From: Microbulbifer elongatus
GTDB taxonomy: Bacteria > Pseudomonadota > Gammaproteobacteria > Pseudomonadales > Cellvibrionaceae
Length of the DNA stretch: 64,000 bases
Reading direction: 5' to 3'
Assembly (NCBI RefSeq): GCF_020524885.1
Contig: NZ_JAIVKJ010000001.1
Coordinates: forward strand, 1,612,001-1,676,000
The translations under genes and the position numbers were made by a program. This document shows positions 52,084-61,255 of this stretch, in pieces (position 1 is the stretch's first letter; every line of letters starts with the position of its first letter). A model generated the notes under the pieces. That model saw only the letters and a list, made by a program, of their open reading frames with translations, did no database searches and was not told the DNA's origin.

Positions 52084-53001
52084 ATGTCCATAGTAACGAT
52101 TACGCTGAACCCTTGTATCGACAAGACCGTCTCCGTCGAACAGGTCCTCCCTGACTGTAAGCTTTCCTGTACCAATGTGCAGGAATATCCCGGCGGTGGT
52201 GGGCTTAATGTTGCCAGGGTGGTCAGCCGACTGGGAGCGGATGTCTGTGCTTACTGGACCTGTGGCGGTGAGAACGGGCGGCGGCTGGGGGAATTCCTTG
52301 ATGAAGAAAAGGTTCCGCACCAGCCAATTACGATCAGTGAAGCCGTGCGCGAAAACCTGATTGTTCGTGAGGAGTCCAGCGGCAACCTCTTTCGGTTCGG
52401 AATGCCTGGCCCCATGCTTTCGGATACTGAACGCGAGCACTGGATAGAGCGGATGCGCAAACTGCCACCAACCACCAAGTACGCGGTATTTAGTGGAAGT
52501 CTGCCGGAGGGGATGCCGTCTGCATGGTACGAAGAGTTACTGAGAGCGGTACCCCAGGGAGTGTGCCTGCTGGTGGATACCAAACTGGGCGCACTGCGTC
52601 GTGCGCTTTCCGTCGGTGTTTACTTGATCAAGCCAAACCTGCGTGAAATGGAAGAGCTGGTTGGCCGTGAGCTTACCGATGACGGCTCTATCGTGCATGC
52701 AGCCCGTGACATCGTATCGCGCGGTGCTGCGCAAGTGGTGATTGTCTCGCTCGGCCGAGCCGGTGTAGTACTTGTGACGCGAGATAAGCTTGAGCGGATC
52801 CCTGCGCCCGCTGTTCGTTTACAAAGCAAAGTCGGCGCTGGCGATGCCGTGGTTGGTGGCGTGGTCGCTGCACTTTCCGCAGGAAAGACAATTACCGAAG
52901 CGACAAAGTTCGGGGTGGCCGCGGGTGCGGCCGCCGTCATGACCCGGGGAACCGAGCTGTGCCACAAAGACGACGTGGAGCAGATATTCAGGAGTCTGTG
53001 A
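52084..53001 (+). CDS. pfkB: 6-phosphofructokinase II (PfkB family)
   Basis: A 305-residue ribokinase-family sugar kinase close to E. coli PfkB. It begins MSIVTITLNPCIDKTVSVEQ; the sugar-binding GGGGLNVARVVSRLGA and the catalytic-base motif VGAGDAVVGGVVAAL (Asp) near residue 255 are intact. GRELTDDGSIVHAARDIVSR and GTELCHKDDVEQIFRSL match the E. coli enzyme. It should phosphorylate fructose-6-phosphate; a different sugar phosphate is possible. An upstream ORF extension within gap is not used. ppsA starts 8 bp later. Confidence 0.88.
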   Translation: MSIVTITLNPCIDKTVSVEQVLPDCKLSCTNVQEYPGGGGLNVARVVSRLGADVCAYWTCGGENGRRLGEFLDEEKVPHQPITISEAVRENLIVREESSGNLFRFGMPGPMLSDTEREHWIERMRKLPPTTKYAVFSGSLPEGMPSAWYEELLRAVPQGVCLLVDTKLGALRRALSVGVYLIKPNLREMEELVGRELTDDGSIVHAARDIVSRGAAQVVIVSLGRAGVVLVTRDKLERIPAPAVRLQSKVGAGDAVVGGVVAALSAGKTITEATKFGVAAGAAAVMTRGTELCHKDDVEQIFRSL

Positions 53002-53009
53002 ATCTTGCT

Positions 53010-55424
53010 ATGACTGAAGCCAACTACATCCGCTGGTTCGCGGACCTGGGATTGGCCGATCTGGCCGAGGTCGGCGGCAAGACGGCATCACTGGGGGAAA
53101 TGTACCGGTCGCTTACCCCAGAGGGAATCCGGGTCCCCAACGGTTTTGCCATTACTGCCTCAGCCTATCGTGACATGCTCGACCAGGCCAAAGCCTGGGA
53201 ACCACTGCGCACACTGATCCAATTCCACGCCTCTGCGGTACCCGGAGAGCAGGAGAAAATTGCCAAAGAGGCGCGGACCATCGTCTACGAAGCCGGTTTA
53301 CCCCATGAACTGGTAACGCAAATTGCCGCAGCCTATGAAAGGCTGTGCGATCAGTACGGGCAGCAAGTGCGGTTGGCGGTGCGCAGTTCCGCAACCGCGG
53401 AAGATTTACCTCAGGCAAGTTTTGCAGGACAGCACGACAGCTACCTGAACATAGGCAATCTTGACGGCCTGATTGAAGCCTGTCGGCGCTGCTTCGCTTC
53501 GCTGTTCACCGCACGCGCTATCAGCTACCGCGAGCGAAACGGGTTCGACCACTTCAAGGTTTCCCTCGCAGTTGCTGTCATGAAAATGGTGCGCGCGGAT
53601 CAGGCATCCAGCGGCGTGATGTTTACCCTGGATACGGACAGCGGCTTTCGCGATGTGGTGTTTATCACCTCGGCCTATGGGCTGGGCGAAAATATAGTTC
53701 AGGGTGCGGTGGACCCGGATGAATTTTATGTGCACAAGCCCACATACGAGATTGGACACCGCTGTGTGCTGCGGCGGCAGCTGGGCTCCAAACAACTGAC
53801 TCTGGTGTGTGACCCGGATCTGAACAGCCAGGAACTCCAGAATATTCAAACGCCGGATGTACGTCGCCAGCGGTACAGCCTTAACGATGAAGAGATACTG
53901 GAACTTGCGCGGTACGCCATGGCCGCAGAGAAACATTACAGTGCGCAGCGCGGCGAGCCCTGCCCAATGGATCTGGAGTGGGCCAAGGACGGCGACGACG
54001 GTCACCTGTACTTGCTCCAGGCACGCCCGGAAACCGTGGTCTCGCGAAAACCGGTTAACCAGTTACAGCGCTACAGGCTTCGCGCCATACCGGAGACGTC
54101 CTCGATGCTCGCCGAGGGACGCGCCATCGGCAGTGCCATTGCCAGCGGTACACTCCGCCGAGTTGACGATGTCAATGGGCTTTCGTCGTTCCAGGACGGC
54201 GAGATTCTGTTCGCAGCCAGCACCAGCCCAGATTGGGGCCCGGCAATGCGGCGGGCGGCGGCGCTGGTGACCGAACGCGGCGGCCGCACCTGCCACGCTG
54301 CGATCGTGGCGCGGGAATTTGGCATTCCTGCCATTGTCGGTATCGGTAGCGAACACCGGCTCCACGACGGACAGGTGGTGACTGTGTCCTGTTCTGAGGG
54401 GGATACCGGCCATATCTACGACGGTGATATACCGTTCGATACCACGACGATTCAACTCGATCAGCTGCCGACCCCGCACACGAAAATGATGATCAACCTC
54501 GGCAGTCCAGAGCAGGCCTTTCGGCTCAGCGCCCTCCCCTGTGATGGCGTCGGCCTCGCGCGAATGGAATTTATCGTCAATGAGCATATCAAGATCCACC
54601 CAATGGCGCTGGTCTGTCCGGACAAAGTCGAGCACACGCAGGATCGCAACACCATTGATGCACTCACTGCCAATTACGACAGTGGTCCGGAATATTTTAT
54701 CGAGAAGTTATCCGAAGGCATCGGCACCATTGCTGCGGCGTTTTACCCGCGCCCGGTCATCGTGCGCACTTCGGATTTCAAGACCAATGAATATGCGCGC
54801 CTGATCGGAGGGAGCGCCTTCGAGCCCCACGAGGAGAACCCCATGCTCGGCTTCCGTGGAGCCGCGCGCTATGCGCACCCCGCCTATGCTGGGGGTTTTG
54901 CGCAGGAATGTGCGGCCATCAAGCGAGCGCGCGAAGATATGGGCCTGACCAATATCAAGGTCATGATTCCCTTCTGTCGACGCATACCAGAAGCCGAGCA
55001 GGTACTGAAGGCGATGGCTGACCACGGCCTCAAGCAAAGTCACAACGGGCTGGAAGTCTATGTGATGTGCGAGATTCCCAACAACGTGGTGCAGATTGAT
55101 GGGTTCAGTCAGCTCTTCGATGGCATATCCATTGGTTCCAACGACCTGACCCAGCTAGTTCTGGGGGTTGATCGCGATTCCGACATTGTCGCCTTCGATT
55201 TCGACGAGCGGGATCCCGGGGTGTTGGAAATGATCCGACTGGCAATCGAGGGCGCGAAGCGCAATGGCATTCCCGCGGGCATCTGTGGGGAGGCCCCGTC
55301 AAACTATCCGGAAGTCGCTGAATATCTGGTAAAGCAGGGAATCACTTCGATCAGCCTCAGTCCGGATGCCCTCTTGCACACTATTGAGAGAGTCGCAGTA
55401 ATCGAACAGCAGAAAGGTGTCTGA
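53010..55424 (+). CDS. ppsA: Phosphoenolpyruvate synthase
   Basis: An 804-residue enzyme of the PEP-utilizing family, forming PEP from pyruvate and ATP for gluconeogenesis. Its domains are in order: the ATP-grasp part (GGKTASLGEMYRSLTPEGIR, SSATAEDLPQASFAGQHDSY), the phosphohistidine swivel (GGRTCHAAIVAREFGIPAIV, catalytic His) and the TIM barrel (MVMCEIPNN-like MCEIPNNVVQ, SIGSNDLTQLVLGVDRDS, ICGEAPSNYPEVAEYLV). The ATG at 53010 is preferred; a GTG at 52998, overlapping the pfkB stop, lies nearer AGGAG and cannot be excluded. Confidence 0.95.
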   Translation: MTEANYIRWFADLGLADLAEVGGKTASLGEMYRSLTPEGIRVPNGFAITASAYRDMLDQAKAWEPLRTLIQFHASAVPGEQEKIAKEARTIVYEAGLPHELVTQIAAAYERLCDQYGQQVRLAVRSSATAEDLPQASFAGQHDSYLNIGNLDGLIEACRRCFASLFTARAISYRERNGFDHFKVSLAVAVMKMVRADQASSGVMFTLDTDSGFRDVVFITSAYGLGENIVQGAVDPDEFYVHKPTYEIGHRCVLRRQLGSKQLTLVCDPDLNSQELQNIQTPDVRRQRYSLNDEEILELARYAMAAEKHYSAQRGEPCPMDLEWAKDGDDGHLYLLQARPETVVSRKPVNQLQRYRLRAIPETSSMLAEGRAIGSAIASGTLRRVDDVNGLSSFQDGEILFAASTSPDWGPAMRRAAALVTERGGRTCHAAIVAREFGIPAIVGIGSEHRLHDGQVVTVSCSEGDTGHIYDGDIPFDTTTIQLDQLPTPHTKMMINLGSPEQAFRLSALPCDGVGLARMEFIVNEHIKIHPMALVCPDKVEHTQDRNTIDALTANYDSGPEYFIEKLSEGIGTIAAAFYPRPVIVRTSDFKTNEYARLIGGSAFEPHEENPMLGFRGAARYAHPAYAGGFAQECAAIKRAREDMGLTNIKVMIPFCRRIPEAEQVLKAMADHGLKQSHNGLEVYVMCEIPNNVVQIDGFSQLFDGISIGSNDLTQLVLGVDRDSDIVAFDFDERDPGVLEMIRLAIEGAKRNGIPAGICGEAPSNYPEVAEYLVKQGITSISLSPDALLHTIERVAVIEQQKGV

Positions 55425-55478
55425 GCCCCTGTACGACAGCGATTTAACCGAGACAGACGATAAGCAGGAGGCCATCGA

Positions 55479-55889
55479 ATGCGTGCAACCAGCTGGTACT
55501 CAAAGCTTGCCAAGAATGCAGCCCATTTCTGTGGGCGCCCCAGAGTTTTCGCCAGTGCAGTGGGAATTATTATACTTTGGGCATTATCGGGTCCGATTTT
55601 TGGCTTCAGTAATACTTGGCAGCTGATCATCAATACTATTACTACAACGGTCACTTTCCTGATGGTATTTTTGATCCAAAACACCCAGAACCGCGACACA
55701 GAAGCTATTCAGGTCAAACTGGATGAACTCATCCGCGCGACCAAGGGGGCGCATAACGCACTGCTTGACCTGGAGGAATTGGATGAAGATAGCCTGCAAG
55801 ACTTCCTGCATCGGTACGAACATCTCGCCTCCGTCGCGCGGGAAGAGCTGACACGCGGCGTTAAGGACACAGGCACACCGGAGGCCTGA
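55479..55889 (+). CDS. Low-affinity iron permease-like protein
   Basis: A 136-residue membrane protein with two helices (about 24-44 and 50-68) and a soluble C-terminal tail. The core TTTVTFLMVFLIQNTQNRDT with KLDELIRATKGAHNALLDLE is the mark of the low-affinity Fe/Cu permease-like family. The transport role was assigned by homology with yeast Fet4 and is weakly tested in bacteria. GGAGG stands before the ATG at a good distance. It is 54 bp behind ppsA and probably the last gene of that operon, convergent with the P2-type ATPase. Confidence 0.87.
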   Translation: MRATSWYSKLAKNAAHFCGRPRVFASAVGIIILWALSGPIFGFSNTWQLIINTITTTVTFLMVFLIQNTQNRDTEAIQVKLDELIRATKGAHNALLDLEELDEDSLQDFLHRYEHLASVAREELTRGVKDTGTPEA

Positions 55890-55919
55890 GACAGGCGCAG
55901 GCACCTGCACAGTCAGCAT

Positions 55920-58610
55920 TCAAAGTGAGCTTTTTGCTGGCTTCGCTATAAGCGATAGTACTTCCATGGCCAGTAGTTGCAGTAGTGCGATGGTTAATAA
56001 TGCGCCCCACTGCATGGCGCTAACCGGGGATACTCCGAGCACGTCCTGCATCAGTGGCGAATACAGACACAGTATGTGCAATCCCTGCGCAGCCAGAGTA
56101 CCCAGCAGCAAAATCGGGTTGGAAAAAAACGGCTGACGAAATATCGAGCGGCTCTCTGACCGACTATTGAAAACCTGCACATTTTCAAACAACACCATCA
56201 ATAACAGCACACTGTTGCGCGCTTCTTCTACCGCCCATCCATGCTCTAGCAACCAATAGAAACACGTGAAAGCGAGCCCTCCCATCACCAGCCCGGAGAC
56301 CAGTACCCGCCGCAGCATCACCGGGTTGAATAGCGACTCCTGCGGCGGCCGCGGTGGCCGGTGCATTTCATCGCCCTCCCCCGGCTCCAGAGCGAGCCCT
56401 ACACTCTGCACACTGTTGGTTACCAGATTGAGCCATAGTAACTGCACCGGCGTCAGCGGCAATGGCAGGCCGAATGTGGTGGTGAGGATAAACAACACCA
56501 CTTCGGCAGCACCGGTAGAAATCAGGAAGAAAATTACCTTGCGGATATTCTGGTAGGCGATCCGCCCCTCCTCCACGCCTGCAACCACCGAGGCGAAATT
56601 GTCATCGGTCAACAACAGGTCGGCGGATTCTTTTGCGACTTCCGTGCCCTGCTCTCCCATGGCCACGCCCACATGTGCGCTGCTCAGTGCGGGGGCATCG
56701 TTGACACCATCGCCAGTTACCGCCACAAATTGTCCTTGCCGCTGCAGTGATTGCACGATGATGAGCTTTTGTTCCGGCGATACCCGTGCGTATACGCGGG
56801 CATCCGCGGTGAGCGCATCCACTGCCTGCGGCCCATCTGTTTCGGCTTTAGCCAGGTCGATACCAGTTACCGGCTTATCTTCTGCATCGGCCAACTGCAA
56901 TTCCCGCGCAATGGTCAGTGCGGTGCGCGGATGATCTCCGGTCACCATACATACGTGGATACCGGCGGCCCGACATTCTGCAACGGCGGCGACCGCTTCC
57001 GGGCGCAGTGGATCAAACATCCCCACCAGTCCGAGAAGACATAGCCCGCGGAGGTTGTCGGGTACAAAGTGCTCAGGAGTACCCTCCTCGCCATCGGCAA
57101 ACGCCAATACGCGCGCGCCCTGCTCGGCAAGACCTGCCATCGCAGACAACACTGCCGACTTGTCCAGTGGCATATCGCCATCTGCGGTCACCATGCGATC
57201 GCACATCGGCAGCAACTTCTCCAGCGCACCTTTAACACAGATCAGGGAATGCCCGTCCTGATCATTTCCATGTAGTGTGGCGGCAAACCCCAGTGCGGGT
57301 TCGTAGTGTATTTGTGCCTGTTGTGGCCAGTGGGTATTGAGAGTGTTGCGTTGCAGCCCGACCTTATGCGCCATAACCAGTAGGGCCTGATCAACCGCGT
57401 CACCACTGCTGTGCCATTTACCATTTTTCAGCGGGCGCAGTTCAGCCTCATTGCACAGGGCGGCCACCCTTGCGAGACGGGTCACCCGCATATTGTCATA
57501 CTCTGGCGAATCCGGTATCGATGGAAGCTTGCCGCCATCAATGGTCACACTCGTGTCATCGAAGAAAACGATTTTGCGCGCGGTAAGACGGTTTTCTGTC
57601 AGGGTCCCCGTCTTGTCAGTAGCGATCACCGTACAGGAGCCGAGACTTTCCACCGCTACTAGCTTACGCACAATGACGTGGCGCCTGACCATGCGGCGGG
57701 TGCCGATGGAAAGTACCAGGGTAAGCGCCATTGGAAGGCCTTCCGGAATAGCAGAGACCGCGAGCGCTACTGCGGTCATGAAGATCACCAACGGCTCGGT
57801 ATTACGCGCGAGCTCAATGGTGGCCAACAGCGCTACGGCAATTAAAAGCGCGATGGTGAGCTTTTTACTAAAGCGTTCAATACGCTGGAACAATGGGGGC
57901 TTGGCGGATTGAGCGGCTTCCATCGTCAGGCTCAGCTTGCCCATTTCCGTGCGCTTCCCGGTGTCCGTCACCACCGCGCGGCCCCTTCCTGCGGCAACCA
58001 ATGTGCCGGCGTAGCAGATATTCACCCGCTCGGCGACAGGGGACGCCTTATCGCTCAACACCTCACTGCTTTTGAATACCGGTAGCGATTCTCCGGTGAG
58101 TACAGATTCGTCGACCTCCAATCCGATGGATTCCAGCAACCGCATATCAGCGGGCACCCGATCGCCAGAACTCAGCAATACCTGATCACCGGCGACCAGC
58201 GCTTCTGCCGGCACTTCTACGATCTCTCCACCACGCACTGCTCTTGCACGAATCACCATCAGCTTGCGCAGAGCCTGTGCACTGCGGTGGGCGTGTCTTT
58301 CCTGCAGCGCGCCGATCAGCGCATTGAGCAACAGGATTAGGCCGATAAAAGACGCATCAGCAAACTTACCTGCCACCAATGAAACCACCATTGCCGCTAG
58401 CAATACGTAAATGAGTGGACTGATGAATTGGCGCAGGAAAAGGCGCGGGAATCCGGTCAGGCGCGGTTGCGGCAGCGTATTGGGCCCATAGTGCGCCAGG
58501 CGCCGAGCAGCTTCTTCGCTACTCAATCCGTCTTCACCGCTCTTCAGAAGCGCTGAGACTTCCGCTGCGGACAGGCTGTGCCAAAGGGGCAATGGTTCGG
58601 AGTCGGTCAT
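55920..58610 (-). CDS. P2-type cation-transporting ATPase (PacL/CtpF-like)
   Basis: An 896-residue P-type pump from the ATG at 58610. An N-terminal cation-ATPase domain comes first, then TGES (172-175), the TM4 motif SAIPEGLPMALTL (289-293) and the phosphorylation site DKTGTLTEN (Asp332); TGDGVNDAPALSSAHVGVAMG marks the HAD hinge. In TM6, NLVTNSVQSVGLALEP has Asn where calcium pumps of the SERCA type have Asp (NLVTDG). Substrate could be Ca2+, Na+, K+ or another cation. The C-terminal four helices are present. It is divergent from the P1B-5 pump. Confidence 0.92.
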   Translation of the reverse strand: MTDSEPLPLWHSLSAAEVSALLKSGEDGLSSEEAARRLAHYGPNTLPQPRLTGFPRLFLRQFISPLIYVLLAAMVVSLVAGKFADASFIGLILLLNALIGALQERHAHRSAQALRKLMVIRARAVRGGEIVEVPAEALVAGDQVLLSSGDRVPADMRLLESIGLEVDESVLTGESLPVFKSSEVLSDKASPVAERVNICYAGTLVAAGRGRAVVTDTGKRTEMGKLSLTMEAAQSAKPPLFQRIERFSKKLTIALLIAVALLATIELARNTEPLVIFMTAVALAVSAIPEGLPMALTLVLSIGTRRMVRRHVIVRKLVAVESLGSCTVIATDKTGTLTENRLTARKIVFFDDTSVTIDGGKLPSIPDSPEYDNMRVTRLARVAALCNEAELRPLKNGKWHSSGDAVDQALLVMAHKVGLQRNTLNTHWPQQAQIHYEPALGFAATLHGNDQDGHSLICVKGALEKLLPMCDRMVTADGDMPLDKSAVLSAMAGLAEQGARVLAFADGEEGTPEHFVPDNLRGLCLLGLVGMFDPLRPEAVAAVAECRAAGIHVCMVTGDHPRTALTIARELQLADAEDKPVTGIDLAKAETDGPQAVDALTADARVYARVSPEQKLIIVQSLQRQGQFVAVTGDGVNDAPALSSAHVGVAMGEQGTEVAKESADLLLTDDNFASVVAGVEEGRIAYQNIRKVIFFLISTGAAEVVLFILTTTFGLPLPLTPVQLLWLNLVTNSVQSVGLALEPGEGDEMHRPPRPPQESLFNPVMLRRVLVSGLVMGGLAFTCFYWLLEHGWAVEEARNSVLLLMVLFENVQVFNSRSESRSIFRQPFFSNPILLLGTLAAQGLHILCLYSPLMQDVLGVSPVSAMQWGALLTIALLQLLAMEVLSLIAKPAKSSL

Positions 58611-58825
58611 TTCGGTTTGTAGGAATACAATTGGACGACAAGCGGGAGCCATCGCTATTGCAAAAATAGCATTACATCAACTATATGCTCCCCCACAGAA
58701 GCCATGATGCGCAGTGACACTGCCTCGATCTCTCGGGTTAGTCTATTACTGGTAGATAAATTGCCGCGGGTCATACTGCGTACACACGCAGACCGACCAG
58801 ATCCGCGCACCACGGTGATTTCACC

Positions 58826-61204
58826 ATGACCAGCGACGCCACACCCTCATCACCACAGACAAAACTGGCCACGAATCTGGCGCGTTATCTACACATAGGG
58901 CTGGTCGTTGTCATCGGTTTCCTGCTCGCTGCCGGCGGTGTGGCCTGGATGCTGGACGGCGACCCCTCGCTACCGTGGATTGCCGCGGTGGTACTGATGC
59001 TCGCCGTCGCCACGATGGATACTCTGCGAGCAATTGTCCGACGACAGGCCGGCGTGGATCTGCTTGCTCTTTTGACCATGGTCGCCGCACTGGCGCTCTC
59101 CCAACATCTGGCCGGCGCAGTGATCGTGTTTATGTTTGCCAGTGGCCGCGCGCTTGAGGAGTACTCCGCCGGGCGTGCACGCAGGGAGCTTTCGGCCCTT
59201 GTGGAACGCACCCCGCGGGTCGCCCACCGTCGCAGGCTATTCGGTGAGGTTCCTGGTAAGACATTCGGCATTGAGGATATTCCCGCGGACAGCGTGCGCG
59301 TGGGAGATGAACTAATCGTAAAACCGGGAGAAGCGGTACCTGTCAATGGGCTGCTGTTATCTGGCAGCGCCGATCTGGACGAGTCGGCCGTTACTGGGGA
59401 ATCAACCCCGTGTCGCCGGTCCCGCGGTGATCAGCTGCTGAGCGGGGTGATCAATGCCGGCAGTCCGCTCGAGTTACAGGCGCTGAAAACTGCCGAGCAC
59501 AGTACCTATGCCGGTATTGTACGTATGGTCGCCGAAGCCCAGGCGGGCAAGGCGCCGTTTACGCGCCTCGCGGATCGCTATGCGCTCTGGTTTATCCCCC
59601 CGGTACTGATTCTGGCTGGCGCGGCCTGGTGGCTTTCGGGGGATCCAATACGTGCCCTCGCGGTGCTCGTGGTGGCCACTCCCTGCCCGCTTATTCTGGC
59701 GGCACCCGTGGCGATGATCGCCGCCATCTCCCAGGCCGCAAAGCGCGGCATCCTGATCAAAAACGGCACCGCGCTGGAGCAGCTTGCGGATATCCAGAAC
59801 CTGCTGTTCGACAAAACCGGCACCCTCACCACCGGGCGCCCCCAACTGGTGGGCATAGAAGCCACCGAGGGCTTTCCCCCCGACGAGGTATTGCGCCTGG
59901 CCGCCTCCCTGGACCAGGTATCCCAGCACAGCACGGCACAATCCCTGGTGGCGGAAGCTCGAAGAAGAAACCTCACCCTCAGTATCCCGCAACGGGTAAC
60001 CGAGGAACCGGGCGAAGGACTCACCGGTGAAGTGGAAACACACCGCGTTGCCGTGGGCAGCCTTGCACTAATACTGGACGGCGCCAGTACTGATCGCTGG
60101 ACCAAATCCCGCTTGCGGCATATGGCCCAGCGGGGCCTGTCTGGTGCTTTCGTCAGTATTGACGGACGTATGGCCGGGGTGTTGTTACTGGCAGACCAGA
60201 TTCGCCTCGATACGCCGCGGGCACTGCGGGCGCTACACAGGGCGGGTATTCATCGCACTATCATGCTGAGCGGTGATCGTCAGGATGTGGCGGAAACGGT
60301 GGCACTCTCCCTGGGGTTTGACGCTGTGCTCGCCGAGCGGTCGCCCGCCGACAAGGTGGCGGCGGTCAAGTCCGAGTGTCGACGCGGTAACACCGGCATG
60401 GTGGGCGATGGTGTCAACGATGCCCCCGCCCTGGCGGCGGCGGATGTGGGCATTGCCATGGGCGCCCGCGGTGCCGGAGCATCGTCGGAGGCGGCAGATG
60501 TGGTACTGCTGGTAGACAGGCTTGACCGCCTGCCAGATGGTTTGGGTATCGCCCGTCGCGGCCGCCAGATTGCCGTACAGAGCGTGGTCGCCGGTATGGC
60601 CTTGTCGATATTGGCGATGCTGGTCGCCGCATTCGGCTACCTGCCGCCGGTACTGGGAGCATTGGTACAGGAAGGCATCGACGTAGCCGTGATTCTCAAC
60701 GCGCTGCGTGCCCTGCGCCCGGCTCCGGAAAACGAGCCGGAAGCCCGACTGCCCACGGGGCTTGTCGCGCACCTGCAACGCCAGCACAGTGAGCTGCAAC
60801 CAGTGCTTGATCGTCTGGAGGCCGCGGGCCATTTCTTTAACGGCAGCGCCAATAGCAATCAAAAACCCCGCACAGATATCAACGAGGAAATACAAACCGT
60901 GGCCTCGGTGATCAGAGAAGAACTTCTACCCCATGAGCGCGAGGATGAGGAGAATCTGTATCCCGCGCTGGCGAAAATGGTACGTGGATTCGATCCGATG
61001 GGAGCGATGAGCCACACTCACCGGGAAATCTTCCGCCTTGCCCGCCGCTATGAACAGCTGGCAGAGGAGCTCGCCGACGAGCCGCCGGATGACCTACAGC
61101 TACAGGAGCTGCGACGTGTACTGCTGAGCCTGATCGCAATCGTGCGACTGCACTTCGCCCAGGAAGAGGAGCTTTACTTTACCCTGAGCGATGCCCGGCA
61201 CTGA
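58826..61204 (+). CDS. P1B-5-type heavy-metal ATPase with C-terminal hemerythrin domain
   Basis: A 792-residue fusion. It has TM helices but no N-terminal metal-binding domain; TGES (190-193), the transport motif VVATPCPLILAAPV (TPCP, 285-288), DKTGT (Asp329) and GDGVNDAPALAAADVGIAMG follow. From about 645 to the end is a hemerythrin domain with His/Glu ligands near H654, H703, H730/H732, H776 and E780. The TPCP motif plus hemerythrin defines the P1B-5 group, whose rhizobial member Nia exports Ni2+ and Fe2+. Near a [NiFe]-hydrogenase this suggests nickel/iron balance with O2 or Fe sensing. Start ATG at 58826 with weak ribosome site. Confidence 0.93.
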   Translation: MTSDATPSSPQTKLATNLARYLHIGLVVVIGFLLAAGGVAWMLDGDPSLPWIAAVVLMLAVATMDTLRAIVRRQAGVDLLALLTMVAALALSQHLAGAVIVFMFASGRALEEYSAGRARRELSALVERTPRVAHRRRLFGEVPGKTFGIEDIPADSVRVGDELIVKPGEAVPVNGLLLSGSADLDESAVTGESTPCRRSRGDQLLSGVINAGSPLELQALKTAEHSTYAGIVRMVAEAQAGKAPFTRLADRYALWFIPPVLILAGAAWWLSGDPIRALAVLVVATPCPLILAAPVAMIAAISQAAKRGILIKNGTALEQLADIQNLLFDKTGTLTTGRPQLVGIEATEGFPPDEVLRLAASLDQVSQHSTAQSLVAEARRRNLTLSIPQRVTEEPGEGLTGEVETHRVAVGSLALILDGASTDRWTKSRLRHMAQRGLSGAFVSIDGRMAGVLLLADQIRLDTPRALRALHRAGIHRTIMLSGDRQDVAETVALSLGFDAVLAERSPADKVAAVKSECRRGNTGMVGDGVNDAPALAAADVGIAMGARGAGASSEAADVVLLVDRLDRLPDGLGIARRGRQIAVQSVVAGMALSILAMLVAAFGYLPPVLGALVQEGIDVAVILNALRALRPAPENEPEARLPTGLVAHLQRQHSELQPVLDRLEAAGHFFNGSANSNQKPRTDINEEIQTVASVIREELLPHEREDEENLYPALAKMVRGFDPMGAMSHTHREIFRLARRYEQLAEELADEPPDDLQLQELRRVLLSLIAIVRLHFAQEEELYFTLSDARH

Positions 61205-61255
61205 CTATGGTTTGTGTATAGCACTGTACATTCCGACTCCAGTAAAAGATGCCCG

